A stretch of DNA of 64,000 bases from Rheinheimera sp. UJ63. Its GTDB lineage: Bacteria > Pseudomonadota > Gammaproteobacteria > Enterobacterales > Alteromonadaceae. The stretch is taken from contig NZ_JAKGTQ010000002.1 of assembly GCF_021568285.1 (NCBI RefSeq), positions 248,001-312,000 of the forward strand. The letters run 5' to 3'. Under the pieces are notes generated by a model, which worked only from the letters and a program-made list of their open reading frames with translations, was not told the DNA's origin and made no database searches. A program made the position numbers and the translations under genes. Shown here piece after piece: positions 29,577 through 38,637 of the stretch (position 1 is its first letter; each line of letters opens with the position of its first letter).

Positions 29577-30458
29577 ATGAGAAACCCTATGATAAAAAGC
29601 TTTCAGTTGTTGTTGCCTGAAGCCGCCGCCATTCCACTTGTTTTTGACTCGCCACACAGTGGTATGGCGTTGCCAACAGGTTTTCAGTGTCAAGCATCAG
29701 AGGCGCAGATGCGTTCGGGCTGGGATGCCTATGTTGATGAATTATGGCAGCCGGCAACACAGGTTGGTGCGACCGTTTTAAAAGCCTTAGTTTCCAGAAT
29801 GGTCATTGATTTAAATCGAGCGGTTGATGATATTGATCCGGATATGATAGCCGGTGAATGGCCTGCTAGCATTAACCCTACGGCCTACAGTCAGCGAGGC
29901 ATGGGCTTATTGCGTCGTTATGCGTTGCCTGGTTTGCCCATGTATCAGCAGCCATTATCAGTGGCGGACGTGCAGCAGCGTATTGCTGATTATTACTTGC
30001 CATACCATCAGTGTTTAGCCGAATTATTAGCGAATTATCATGCAACATTCGGTGCTGTTTGGCATATTGATTGTCATTCTATGAAGTCACGTGGTAATGC
30101 CATGAATATTGATAACGAGCAAGCCCGGCCATCAATAGTCATTGGCGATAAAGATGGTCGCTCTGCTGATGCTGACTTTACGCAATTACTTGTCAATTTT
30201 TTTGAAAACGCGGGTTATAGCGTTGCGGTAAATCATCCTTATAAGGGCGGCTACCTCACCGAATGTTTTGCTGATCCACAACATAACCGACATAGCGTGC
30301 AAATTGAAATTAATCGGGCTTTGTACATGGATGAAAAAACCTTTAGTAAACATGCAGGCTTTTACCAGTTACAAAGTGATTTAGCTGAACTCGCGGCAGT
30401 CATCCGCAATTTTATTTCTGCTAAGTTGTCATCATTAGCCCAAGGTAATTCTTTATGA
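29577..30458 (+). CDS. N-formylglutamate amidohydrolase-family enzyme
   Basis: A cytoplasmic zinc hydrolase of the N-formylglutamate deformylase (HutG-type) family, 293 residues, no signal peptide. Family blocks: FDSPHSGMALP, WDAYVDELW, SRMVIDLNRAVDDIDPDMI, WHIDCHSMKSRG, IVIGDKDGRSAD and VQIEINRALYMDE. HutG normally ends a histidine-degradation pathway, but no hut genes are nearby. Here it is sandwiched between a receptor and a carrier, so the substrate may be a different N-acylated amino acid. The start may be the ATG at 29577 or the second at 29589, which has a weak GAGA in front. The end overlaps the carrier gene by 4 bases. Confidence 0.88.
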   Translation: MRNPMIKSFQLLLPEAAAIPLVFDSPHSGMALPTGFQCQASEAQMRSGWDAYVDELWQPATQVGATVLKALVSRMVIDLNRAVDDIDPDMIAGEWPASINPTAYSQRGMGLLRRYALPGLPMYQQPLSVADVQQRIADYYLPYHQCLAELLANYHATFGAVWHIDCHSMKSRGNAMNIDNEQARPSIVIGDKDGRSADADFTQLLVNFFENAGYSVAVNHPYKGGYLTECFADPQHNRHSVQIEINRALYMDEKTFSKHAGFYQLQSDLAELAAVIRNFISAKLSSLAQGNSL

Positions 30459-31876
30459 CAGAGCAAAAAAACACCGCCCCTGAGCCTGTTTTCAACAAAA
30501 CAGTACGTAGTGGCAGTAACCCCATTGTTGTTTTGCTGTTTATTTTGCTGTTGGCATCTTGCCTAACTTATTTACTCGACTCTGGAAGTTATCAGCGTGC
30601 CGATGGTTTAGTGGTCGCGGGTAGCTATCAGGTGATTGAGAAAGATCGCTCCTTGCGCCATGTTTTTGGTACGGTGGCAGATGCGGCAGCAGGAGAAGCG
30701 CGGCCTGTGGGCGTTGTTGATGTACTACAGGCCATTCCAGCGGGGCTGCAGCGTGGCGGCGGATTAATTTTTATGGTGCTGATCATCGGTGGTATGTTTG
30801 GCATTTTGAATCAGTCGGGCGCTGTTGATGCCGGCTTAGAGCGTTTACTTTCTGCAGTAAAAGGCAACATTTATGGTTTAGTGATTTTTTTAATGACCAT
30901 GTTTGCCTTGGGCAGTACTTTTCTTGGGCTAGCATCAGAATATTTATTGATTATTCCGTTGATGGTAGAGCTGGCCAGAAGATTAGGGATGTCTAACCTG
31001 ATTGGGCTGGCTATTTTAACGGTGGCGGTCAAGGTCGGTTATTTGTCTTCAATAACCAATCCATTACCACTGACCATTGCGCAGCCATTATTGGGTCTGC
31101 CGATTTTTAGTGGTGCAGGCATGCGCACGTTGTTTTTCTTTATTTATTTGTTTTTCGGAATCATTTTCATGCTGTTGATGATCCGGCGGGCGGGTTTTAA
31201 TACCCAAGTTGCCATTGAGTTTGATAGTAAAAAACTGAGTAAGCGGCATTTGCTGCTATTACTGATTATGTTAAGCGGCATAGCTGGGCTAGTGTATGCC
31301 TCTAATACTTGGCAGTGGAAAAACCAACAACTTACCGCTTATTACATAGGGTTAAGTATTATCTTGGCCAGCTGCAGTGGTTTAGGTGCCAGTGGTGCGG
31401 CAGATGCTTTTGTCGCCGGTATGAAAAAGATTTTGTTGGCCAGTATTTTAATTGGTGTTGCCTTTGCCATCGCGATCACCTTGGAGAACGGGAAAGTGCT
31501 GGATGCGGTAGTGCATGGGTTAGTTGGTATTATCGGCGAAGATAATCCTTATGTTGCCGTAGTTGGGATGTTTATTTCACAGTTATTGTTAGATGTGATG
31601 ATCCCTTCAACTTCAGGGCAAGCGGCGGTCAGCATGCCAATCTTGGGACCACTCGGTCAATTATCGGGTGTCGGCGCGCAAACTACTGTGCTGGCCTTTT
31701 TGTTTGGCAATGGTATTACCAATATGATTACGCCAACATCAGGCACCTTATTAGCTTATTTAGCCACCGCACAAGTCAGTTGGACGCAATGGGCTAAGTT
31801 TATCTTTCCACTAGTCTTAGTGTTTATTATCCTTGCCTGCTTCATGCTTTTTTTTGCTGTTTCAGTTGGGTATTAG
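30455..31876 (+). CDS. YfcC-family inner-membrane carrier
   Basis: A 473-residue polytopic membrane protein with about 12 hydrophobic spans, the first at 24-46 (PIVVLLFILLLASCLTYLL). Family marks are SGSYQRADGLVVAGSYQVIE, IPAGLQRGGGLIFMVLIIGGMFGILNQSGA (given here as IIGGMFGILNQSGAVD) and a C-terminal STSGQAAVSMPILGPLGQL re-entrant segment. YfcC/ArcD-like carriers move amino acids, peptides or C4-dicarboxylates; the substrate here is unknown. Translationally coupled (ATGA) to the amidohydrolase gene, which suggests the carrier delivers that enzyme's substrate from the periplasm. Confidence 0.88.
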   Translation: MTEQKNTAPEPVFNKTVRSGSNPIVVLLFILLLASCLTYLLDSGSYQRADGLVVAGSYQVIEKDRSLRHVFGTVADAAAGEARPVGVVDVLQAIPAGLQRGGGLIFMVLIIGGMFGILNQSGAVDAGLERLLSAVKGNIYGLVIFLMTMFALGSTFLGLASEYLLIIPLMVELARRLGMSNLIGLAILTVAVKVGYLSSITNPLPLTIAQPLLGLPIFSGAGMRTLFFFIYLFFGIIFMLLMIRRAGFNTQVAIEFDSKKLSKRHLLLLLIMLSGIAGLVYASNTWQWKNQQLTAYYIGLSIILASCSGLGASGAADAFVAGMKKILLASILIGVAFAIAITLENGKVLDAVVHGLVGIIGEDNPYVAVVGMFISQLLLDVMIPSTSGQAAVSMPILGPLGQLSGVGAQTTVLAFLFGNGITNMITPTSGTLLAYLATAQVSWTQWAKFIFPLVLVFIILACFMLFFAVSVGY

Positions 31877-31916
31877 GCATTCAAAAAGTGAGTTAATACA
31901 TAGCAAGTTAATTGAT

Positions 31917-31946
31917 AAAGGCCCACGTTAACCACGAGGGCCTTTT
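31917..31946 (+). terminator. Terminator of the receptor-hydrolase-carrier operon
   Basis: AAAGGCCC/GGGCCTTT stem with a 13-base loop and a short T run. Confidence 0.75.
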
Positions 31947-32115
31947 GCATTAATGCCTCAAGATAACAAACAGGAGGTTCACCAAGAGGTTCGATTCACA
32001 CGCCGGGAAGCATAACCTGCTTTGGAGCAATGTCGAGCCGGAGCGTGCCCCAAGCTGTAACCGGCTATACCACACCAGAAAGTGGTAAGCCGAGATCAAC
32101 TTCTCATCAAGCCGG

Positions 32116-32802
32116 TTACTCAGACCAATACCAACTAGTGACATTATATCGGTATAACTTCTGGCTTAGAGGCGAGACCGCGTTAACCCAATGCTCAGCG
32201 CCGGGGGAGGCGGGATCAAACAACACACAGCGATTAAACAGTGGTGAGATAGCAATAGGTTGCTGATGTGTTCCCATAAATACTAATTCACCGCCGTCTT
32301 CCTCACGCCAGTCTTGGTTTAAGTACAGTAACATACACACTTCTCTACCCGGTGAGTCATCCGCGTGTTGTTTGACAAAATCGTTAGCGCTTAGTCGAAA
32401 GTAATTGGTATTTATTGCCGGGTTAGCCACATTAATATCGGTTAAAGCCACTTTGAACAGCCGTGACAGTAAAGCTAAAAATTCATTGCTGCGTAAAAAC
32501 AGCAGAAATTGCTGTGCGATATCGCTGGGGGCATTTTGCTCGGGGCGTTGCCACAGATCGCGCTGCACAAAACGCTGTTGCGCGCTGGTTTTTTGCCAGG
32601 TAGACGAGTCGACATACAAGGCGGAGTAGGTATGTTGTTGCGTTTGCCAGTTCGATGCATGTTGCAGGGCAGCTAACACGCTATGCAATTCTGCCGTATC
32701 AAATAAATGATCCAGCACCAGATGTTGTGGGCTTGAGTGTATTAGTTGTTTACGAAAAGCACGCACCGCGGTATCGGTTATTAGCGCTTTGTTTAACCAC
32801 AT
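32116..32802 (-). CDS. 2-oxoglutarate/Fe(II)-dependent oxygenase
   Basis: A 228-residue cupin-type dioxygenase of the prolyl-4-hydroxylase/2OG-FeII superfamily. The iron ligands are visible as His-x-Asp in FVKQHADDSPG (about 150) and a distal His in PGAEHWVNAVS, followed by the 2-oxoglutarate-binding Arg in KLYRYNVTSWYW. The second core strand reads MLLYLNQDWREEDGGELVF. The substrate is unknown; bacterial relatives hydroxylate proteins such as ribosomal proteins or EF-Tu, or small molecules. I chose the ATG at 32802, which has an AGGTG site 8 bases upstream, over the GTG at 32811. It stands alone. The 170 bases downstream hold several inverted repeats (for example AACCGGCT/AGCCGGTT) and no gene. 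Confidence 0.83.
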   Translation of the reverse strand: MWLNKALITDTAVRAFRKQLIHSSPQHLVLDHLFDTAELHSVLAALQHASNWQTQQHTYSALYVDSSTWQKTSAQQRFVQRDLWQRPEQNAPSDIAQQFLLFLRSNEFLALLSRLFKVALTDINVANPAINTNYFRLSANDFVKQHADDSPGREVCMLLYLNQDWREEDGGELVFMGTHQQPIAISPLFNRCVLFDPASPGAEHWVNAVSPLSQKLYRYNVTSWYWSE

Positions 32803-33068
32803 CGCCAGCACCTATAAATTTGGGGTTGTTGTAATCGGCGTGATAATAAAGGGCAGAAGAGCTAATTTCTATTCATTTTCTGTTTAAGTGTGTGAGTGAT
32901 GCCCATTTCAGCCCGCTAACCTAGCTGCCTAACGCGATGGCTACAGCACTGTGCCCTCAACACCGTGTGATGTTCAGCTGGTTGCCGATAAGCCCCCCGC
33001 GCTATACAGCCTAAAACAAAATCCCTATACTGCCGCCAAGGTTGACTAATCCATCATTAATACGTCGT

Positions 33069-33578
33069 ATGAGCGCATTACGCTATTTACAAGGCTACTC
33101 TGCACAGGTGCAGCAGCAAGTGAGTGAGCTGCTACTGAACCAGCAATTAGGTAACGTCTTAGCGCGGCGTTATCCAGAGCCGGTGCATGCGGTGCAAACC
33201 GACAAAGCGTTATATCACTATACGCTTGAGTTAAAACGCCAGCATTTAAAAAGTAGCGAACCGCTAAGTAAGGTAGTGTTTGATCCTAAGTTGCATGTCA
33301 TCAACAATGCGCTGGGCACCCATACGCAAATAAGCCGGGTGCAGGGCGGTAAGCTAAAAAGTAAAAATGAAATTCGCGTGGCCAGTGTGTTAAAGCAATT
33401 ACCGTTGCCGCTGTTACAGATGGTCGTTGTGCATGAGCTGGCGCATCTGCGCGAGAAAGATCATAACAAAGCCTTTTATCAACTGTGCCAATATATGTTG
33501 GCCGATTACCATCAGTTAGAGCTTGATCTGCGGCTGTTTTTAACCTGGCGGGAGTATCAAGCAAGCCCTCACTACTAG
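33069..33578 (+). CDS. YgjP-family zinc metallopeptidase-like protein
   Basis: A 169-residue M48-related (DUF45/YgjP) protein. The zinc-binding motif is VVHELAHLREKDHNKAFYQLC near residue 130, preceded by the family blocks RYPEPVHAVQTDKALYHYT, LGTHTQISRVQGGKLKSKNEIR. It ends LELDLRLFLTW, as in family members. I chose the ATG at 33069 (SALRYLQGY), where relatives start, although a TTG at 33042 is possible. The biochemical role of the short YgjP type is unsettled. It stands alone between the oxygenase and the ECF locus. Confidence 0.85.
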   Translation: MSALRYLQGYSAQVQQQVSELLLNQQLGNVLARRYPEPVHAVQTDKALYHYTLELKRQHLKSSEPLSKVVFDPKLHVINNALGTHTQISRVQGGKLKSKNEIRVASVLKQLPLPLLQMVVVHELAHLREKDHNKAFYQLCQYMLADYHQLELDLRLFLTWREYQASPHY

Positions 33579-33726
33579 TTCGAGCCTGCAAGTTCTTGCC
33601 AAAACAACTCAGCATTAGCTGGGCAGTGTTTTTATCTAACCCAAGCGATTGGGTTGAGTTTCATGCCGGTTATTGCTGATAGCGTTTGGGATGATGTTGT
33701 AAGTGGCATTCAAAACAGCACAATCA

Positions 33727-33757
33727 GCGGAGGTATTTCCTCTTGGCTGCGTATATA
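33727..33757 (+). promoter_or_regulatory. ECF-type promoter of the sigma/anti-sigma genes
   Basis: GCGGAGGTATTT, six variable bases, then GGCTGCGTATATA. Exactly the same two blocks with the same 6-base gap recur at 35452-35482 before the receptor gene. The layout (GGAGGT as -35, CGTATA as -10, 16 bases apart) is that of an ECF sigma promoter, presumably read by the sigma factor encoded just downstream. Confidence 0.7.
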
Positions 33758-33781
33758 GTAAGACGAGTTAAACTAGAGAAG

Positions 33782-34366
33782 ATGCTTGTGCTTGAAAATG
33801 TACTAAATCGCCAACGTGAAAAGCAAACCAGCCATAAGCTGATCGAACGTTTACTGGCAGAACATGATTTTGCTCTAAGGCGTTTTATTCGCGTGCGCAT
33901 GAACAGTAGCGTGGATTGTGATGATGTCATGCAAGAAGTTTATATGCGGCTCAGCCAAATTGAAGATTTACCCGCAAAATTAGCCGGTAGGCTTGATACG
34001 GCAAGAAATTATTTAATTCAAATTGCCAGTAATTTGTTAATTGATCGAGCCAGGCGCGCCCAAGTTCGCTGTGCAGACCAACATCAAGGCGAATATGCAC
34101 TAAACGAGTTAATCGCCATTGATGAACCCGATCGGCAGTTACATAACAAACGCTTACTGCATCAAGTTGAATGTGCTCTGCAACAGATCCGCCAAGAACA
34201 ACGCCAGGCTTTTTTAATGCATCGTATTGACGGGTTAAGTTATCGAGAAATTAGCGACAATTTGGGCGTTTCCGTTTCTACTGTTGAAAAACATATTTCC
34301 GCTGCGCTATTGGTGATCCGTAATAGTGTCGACACAGCGGCCTTAGGAAGTAATCAGCATGGCTAA
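33782..34366 (+). CDS. FecI-like ECF sigma factor
   Basis: An extracytoplasmic-function sigma factor of about 194 residues. Region 2 is RLLAEHDFALRRFIRVRMN with the DVMQEVYMRL core-binding helix and the LDTARNYLIQIASNLLIDRARR -10 reading helix. Region 4 is the C-terminal QRQAFLMHRIDGLSYREI/SDNLGVSVSTVEKHI helix-turn-helix. A TTG at 33743 lies in frame upstream but overlaps the -10 block of the promoter, so the ATG at 33782 is the first usable start. It overlaps the FecR gene by 8 bases. The module fits cell-surface signalling, in which the receptor reports ligand through FecR. Confidence 0.9.
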   Translation: MLVLENVLNRQREKQTSHKLIERLLAEHDFALRRFIRVRMNSSVDCDDVMQEVYMRLSQIEDLPAKLAGRLDTARNYLIQIASNLLIDRARRAQVRCADQHQGEYALNELIAIDEPDRQLHNKRLLHQVECALQQIRQEQRQAFLMHRIDGLSYREISDNLGVSVSTVEKHISAALLVIRNSVDTAALGSNQHG

Positions 34367-35444
34367 ACTCAACATACGTGAGCAAGCAATTGCCTATGTT
34401 ACTCGATTGTACTCGGGTGAATTAACTGCGCGTGAAGAGAGCCAAATACGCCGCTGGCGCGAAGAGCAACCAGAGCATGAGTTGGAGTGGCAAGCCGCGC
34501 TGCAAGCTTATGATTTTACTGCGATGCTTTATCATCCTCATCATAAAAAAACAACCAAAGCTGCTGGTCATGACTGGCTAACGTGGCTGGCAACTGCCGC
34601 CAGTGTCAGTGCGGTGGGTTTATTGGTGCTACTGCAAAGTATCACGCCAACGGCGATACCTCAGTCAGGCCATGTGCCTGTGGCAGCCGTTGCCACAGAG
34701 CAAATGCAGACAGCCTTGCAAAAGACCTTACAGGACAACGAGTTTCGGATTACCGAGCGTCAACAACCACTCACCAGCGGCGTATGGCACTTTGAAACGG
34801 CAGTGGGTGAAGTCAGCAATATTTTGCTAGCCGATGGCAGCACCTTATCACTGAATACACAGTCAGCACTATCGGTGGCCTTTAGTGCTGGTCAGCGCTT
34901 AGTAACGTTAAGCCGAGGTGAAGTGTTTTTTGATGTAGCTAAAGATGCCAATCGACCTTTTATTATTGATACCGGCGAGCGACAGATTAAGGTGATTGGT
35001 ACCAAGTTTAATGTTAGAAAATTACCTCATGAAACCTTGTTAAAAATTGCGGTATTAGAAGGTAAGGTGGCGGTGAAGAACCTGGTGAAACCATTGCAAG
35101 CAACGGAGGTTGAAGCCGTGCAGGCTTTGCTAGCTGGCGATATAGCTGCCTTTAGTGAACAAAATGAGGTCATTCAACAGAATCAACCACAGCAAGTGAG
35201 TCAGGCACAAACGTGGCGGCAAGGCATTATGCGCTTTGATAACGAAAGCCTTGATAATGTTGTACAAGAATTTAATCGTTATCGCACCCGCAAAATTACT
35301 ATTATCGATGAACAAGTGAAAAACTATCGGATCAGTGGAGTGTTTCACCTAGCGGATGGTGAAGCCATCTTGTCAGCTTTGGAAGCGACCTTGCCGATCC
35401 GGGTTGCCGTGGTTGCGGAACAAATTAATATTAGCAATCGTTAA
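34359..35444 (+). CDS. FecR-family anti-sigma regulator
   Basis: A 361-residue inner-membrane signal transducer. The N-terminal cytoplasmic DUF4880-type segment (REQAIAYVTRLYSGELTAREESQIRRW) binds the sigma factor. A membrane span lies at about 73-90 (LATAASVSAVGLLVLL). The periplasmic FecR domain follows (LADGSTLSLNTQSALSVAF, VTLSRGEVFFDVAKDANRPF, IKVIGTKFNVR), and a C-terminal STN-like segment (MRFDNESLDNVVQEFNRY) would contact the receptor's signalling domain. It holds the sigma factor inactive, or activates it, according to receptor state. Confidence 0.92.
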   Translation: MAKLNIREQAIAYVTRLYSGELTAREESQIRRWREEQPEHELEWQAALQAYDFTAMLYHPHHKKTTKAAGHDWLTWLATAASVSAVGLLVLLQSITPTAIPQSGHVPVAAVATEQMQTALQKTLQDNEFRITERQQPLTSGVWHFETAVGEVSNILLADGSTLSLNTQSALSVAFSAGQRLVTLSRGEVFFDVAKDANRPFIIDTGERQIKVIGTKFNVRKLPHETLLKIAVLEGKVAVKNLVKPLQATEVEAVQALLAGDIAAFSEQNEVIQQNQPQQVSQAQTWRQGIMRFDNESLDNVVQEFNRYRTRKITIIDEQVKNYRISGVFHLADGEAILSALEATLPIRVAVVAEQINISNR

Positions 35445-35451
35445 AAATAGT

Positions 35452-35482
35452 GCGGAGGTATTTTTTACAGGCTGCGTATATA
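35452..35482 (+). promoter_or_regulatory. ECF-type promoter of the TonB receptor gene
   Basis: GCGGAGGTATTT, six bases (TTTACA), GGCTGCGTATATA: identical in both blocks to the site before the sigma gene. It lies 36 bases before the receptor ATG and 8 bases after the FecR stop, so receptor and peptidase can be transcribed separately from sigma/FecR. Confidence 0.7.
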
Positions 35483-35517
35483 CCTGTGACAAAAATAAAA
35501 AAACAGGGGATCCAAAC

Positions 35518-38500
35518 ATGTTGAAATACCGCTTAAGTTATTTAGCCTGCTGTACACTGGTGGCTCTTGGCGCCAGTGCCGGCATGGTTACTGATGTCAA
35601 TGCGCAAACCAATAGCAGTATCGAAGTCAATCAAACCTTTAATTTTAATATTCCTGCCCAGCGCACCAGCTCAGCTTTACTCGAACTGGCTGAAGTGGCA
35701 GGGGTTCAAATTATGTTTACCCCAGAGAGTACTGGCAGCTTAAATTCACCACCAGTGCGCGGTGAGCTAACGATTAGTCAAGCGTTAGCTATTTTATTGC
35801 AAGGTTCAGGCTTGCAAGCGAGTGCGAAAAGCTCATCGATTTTTGTGATCAGTGCCAGCGATAACAATCTCAGTCGCATCCAAAATAACTTCCAACAACA
35901 ATTACAAAATGCTGAAGGTGAGTCTTCCAGCAAGTCTGTGGAGCGTATTCAAGTGGTTGGCTCCAATATTCGCGGCGCAAAAGCGGCGGGAAACTTACCA
36001 GTAACCATTTTAAATGCCGAAGATATTCTTAATACCGGTGCAGTGACGGGAGATGAATTACTGAGATCAATTCCACAGATCGGTGATATCAGCTTTAATA
36101 ATGAACGCACCATTGGCGGTGTTAATGATGCGCGCGGCGATGTTGCATCGATTAACTTACGTGGTATTGGTACGGGCAATACCCTAACGCTATTAAATGG
36201 TCGACGCCTAGTATTACACCCTGGCACACAAACCGAGAATTTCGTACCCGTCACTACGGTCAACTCGAATACTTTGCCTGTGGCTGGCTTGCGGCGGGTT
36301 GAAGTTTTACGCGACGGTGCCGCAGCGATTTACGGCACAGATGCGGTTGCAGGTGTTATAAACTATGTACTGAAAGACGATGTTGAAAACAGTACCATTA
36401 ATTTTAGTTATGGTAAGTCTGAAGGCACCAACCTAGACCAAATCACGGTGAATGGTTCTACCGGTATGCGCTTTAATGATGACAAAAGTTATTTAGCGCT
36501 CTCTGCCGCTTATTACAGCCGTGGTGAAATGGCGGCTAATGAACGTGCTTATTCAGCAAATCAGGATCGTCGTAATGCTCCTGGGATCCCAGAAGAATTT
36601 ATCGGTCGCACGGCATTGGATAATCGGTTAATCGCCTCACCTTGGGGAACGTTTTTTAGTTCATCACTGGGCACCTTTCATATTCAACCGAATACCATGT
36701 CGGGTTGTGATGTGCAGTTAGCAAATAATGTGTGTGCCGATCGTGGTACCCAATCACGAGACCTTTATTATGATCCCGCTATTGAAGACCAAAGTATGAC
36801 GTCAGCGGTCGATCGCTTAAACCTGTTTGGTTACTTTACTCAGCAATTAACAGACAGCACCGAGTTCTACGCTGAAGCTTTATATTATCGTGCTGAGTCA
36901 GAGCGTCGTCGTGAACAAAATGCCAACCTCACAGCACAACGAATCACCATTGGACCTAATGCCGCATTTAACCCGTTTAACGAAGCAGTAGAATTGCGTA
37001 ACTACCGTCCAGTAGACGCCGGCCCTCGGCGCATTGAAGTCACCGATACCAGCTATCGCGTATTAACGGGTTTACGCGGTGCGGTAGGCTTATGGGATTG
37101 GGACAGTGCTGTGTTGTACTCTCGTGCTAATACACTTGATATGGATTACAACCGTATCAGTACGTCAGCCTTTAGTGCTGCGTTAAATCAAACGGATCCT
37201 GCTTTAGCCTACAACCCTTTTTTAGGCGGCGATCCGGCTAATCCGAATACCGGTTTTAGTGTTGGCAACAGTGCCAACGTGATTGCCGGAATAGTGCGTG
37301 ATGTTTATCGTGAAAGCACCAGCGAATTAGCCTTGTGGGACTTTAAAGTCTCTAATCCAGCACTATTCTCTTGGTATGCCGGTGATATTGGTATTGCCGC
37401 AGGTGCTGAATATCGTTACGAAAGTTACGCCGATGATCGCGATCCTACTTTGGATGGCAGCCAACCCTTTGTGGATGCGTTTACTGGGCAGGTAGGCTCA
37501 GATTCTGATGCACTCGGCAGTAGTTCAACGCCTGACGCCAGCGGAAGTCGTAATGTTGTCTCTCTCTACTCTGAATTGTTGGTCCCCCTGGCTGATAGTT
37601 TAAGTATGCAGTTAGCATTGCGGCATGAACGTTTTAATGATGTCGGTAATGTAACCAAACCGAAAATAGCGTTAGCTTGGGCACCACAAGAGTGGTTACA
37701 ACTACGGGCCGCTTATTCTGGTGGTTTTCGTGCGCCTAATTTACCGCAAGTATTTGAAGATGGCGTTGTGCGTTCCAATACGCGGCGCGATCCTGTCACT
37801 AATGCCAGTTATGGCGTCGAGGAAGTGCGTGGTGGTAATGTCACACTAGAACCAGAAGACGATAAAACCTTTAGTTATGGTATTGCTTTGGCACCACTGG
37901 ATGACTTGTTGATCACCTTAGACTGGTGGGATATCGAGCAAAAAGGCGTGGTAGGCATTTTAAACAGCCAAACGCATTTACTGTATGATTCATTATTACG
38001 CTCTGAGGGGTCGGTAAACCCTGCCGTTGTGCGTGATCCTATCGATAATCGAGTGGTGTTTGTTGAGAATACTTACAGCAACCTCGATGTACGTGAGATC
38101 AGTGGTTTAGATGTGAGCGTTAGTTACAAATTACGCACCGATGTCGGTCGTTTTGATTTTAAAGTGAATGCCGCGAAACTCAACAAGTTTCAACAAATGC
38201 CTGATCCCATTAGTACTATCGTACTGGCTGCGCAAGCTGCCGGTAATCCTGCGGTGCCCAATGATATTATCGTACCGGGTACCGGTGATTTAGTGCAGAT
38301 GAGCGGTAATCCAGAATTGCGGATGTATGCGGCAATAGATTGGCGTTTAGCGCAGTGGAGTGCCGGTTTTCGAGTGAATTACATCAGTGACTTCTTTGAT
38401 ACTTCCGCGACCAGTGCCGCGGGTGATCCTTTACCCATCCCTAGCTGGACAACCACCGATGTTTATGGCGAATATCGCTTCAAAGAGGGCTATTTAGACG

Positions 38501-38637
38501 GCAGTCGTTTACGCCTCGGTGTGCGCAACCTGACTGATCGTGATCCACCGATAGCAGACGAAAGCTTTGGTTACTTTTCAGATGTACATAGTAACCGTGG
38601 TCGTTATATCTACGCTAACTGGTCTTGGAGTTTTTAA
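35518..38637 (+). CDS. FecA-type TonB-dependent receptor with STN signalling domain
   Basis: A 1039-residue outer-membrane transducer. The ATG at 35518 has an AGGGGA ribosome site. The longer in-frame opening reads back through the fecR end and the promoter and is rejected. Order: a signal peptide (to about residue 32), an STN domain at about 40-120 (FNIPAQRTSSALLELAEVAG, ISQALAILLQGSGL), a TonB box-like region and plug (SVERIQVVGSNIRG, LRGIGTGNTLTLLNGRR, RRVEVLRDGAAAIYGTDAVAGVINY), and a long barrel ending YIYANWSWSF. The STN domain and the sigma/FecR neighbours make it a ligand-sensing receptor. The co-transcribed peptidase argues for a peptide ligand rather than ferric citrate. Confidence 0.94.
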   Translation: MLKYRLSYLACCTLVALGASAGMVTDVNAQTNSSIEVNQTFNFNIPAQRTSSALLELAEVAGVQIMFTPESTGSLNSPPVRGELTISQALAILLQGSGLQASAKSSSIFVISASDNNLSRIQNNFQQQLQNAEGESSSKSVERIQVVGSNIRGAKAAGNLPVTILNAEDILNTGAVTGDELLRSIPQIGDISFNNERTIGGVNDARGDVASINLRGIGTGNTLTLLNGRRLVLHPGTQTENFVPVTTVNSNTLPVAGLRRVEVLRDGAAAIYGTDAVAGVINYVLKDDVENSTINFSYGKSEGTNLDQITVNGSTGMRFNDDKSYLALSAAYYSRGEMAANERAYSANQDRRNAPGIPEEFIGRTALDNRLIASPWGTFFSSSLGTFHIQPNTMSGCDVQLANNVCADRGTQSRDLYYDPAIEDQSMTSAVDRLNLFGYFTQQLTDSTEFYAEALYYRAESERRREQNANLTAQRITIGPNAAFNPFNEAVELRNYRPVDAGPRRIEVTDTSYRVLTGLRGAVGLWDWDSAVLYSRANTLDMDYNRISTSAFSAALNQTDPALAYNPFLGGDPANPNTGFSVGNSANVIAGIVRDVYRESTSELALWDFKVSNPALFSWYAGDIGIAAGAEYRYESYADDRDPTLDGSQPFVDAFTGQVGSDSDALGSSSTPDASGSRNVVSLYSELLVPLADSLSMQLALRHERFNDVGNVTKPKIALAWAPQEWLQLRAAYSGGFRAPNLPQVFEDGVVRSNTRRDPVTNASYGVEEVRGGNVTLEPEDDKTFSYGIALAPLDDLLITLDWWDIEQKGVVGILNSQTHLLYDSLLRSEGSVNPAVVRDPIDNRVVFVENTYSNLDVREISGLDVSVSYKLRTDVGRFDFKVNAAKLNKFQQMPDPISTIVLAAQAAGNPAVPNDIIVPGTGDLVQMSGNPELRMYAAIDWRLAQWSAGFRVNYISDFFDTSATSAAGDPLPIPSWTTTDVYGEYRFKEGYLDGSRLRLGVRNLTDRDPPIADESFGYFSDVHSNRGRYIYANWSWSF

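Noticed and set aside
32030..32266. 78-residue plus-strand frame
   Set aside because: Antisense to the oxygenase 3' end and intergenic hairpins, no family resemblance or ribosome site.
33301..33615. 104-residue minus-strand frame
   Set aside because: Antisense to the YgjP-like gene, whose zinc motif fixes the coding strand.
33743..33781. TTG start extending the sigma factor by 13 residues
   Set aside because: It overlaps the conserved second block of the ECF promoter, so it would lie upstream of the transcript start.
35356..35517. 54-codon N-terminal extension of the STN receptor
   Set aside because: It reads through the end of fecR and the promoter. The ATG at 35518 has a ribosome site and begins a signal peptide.
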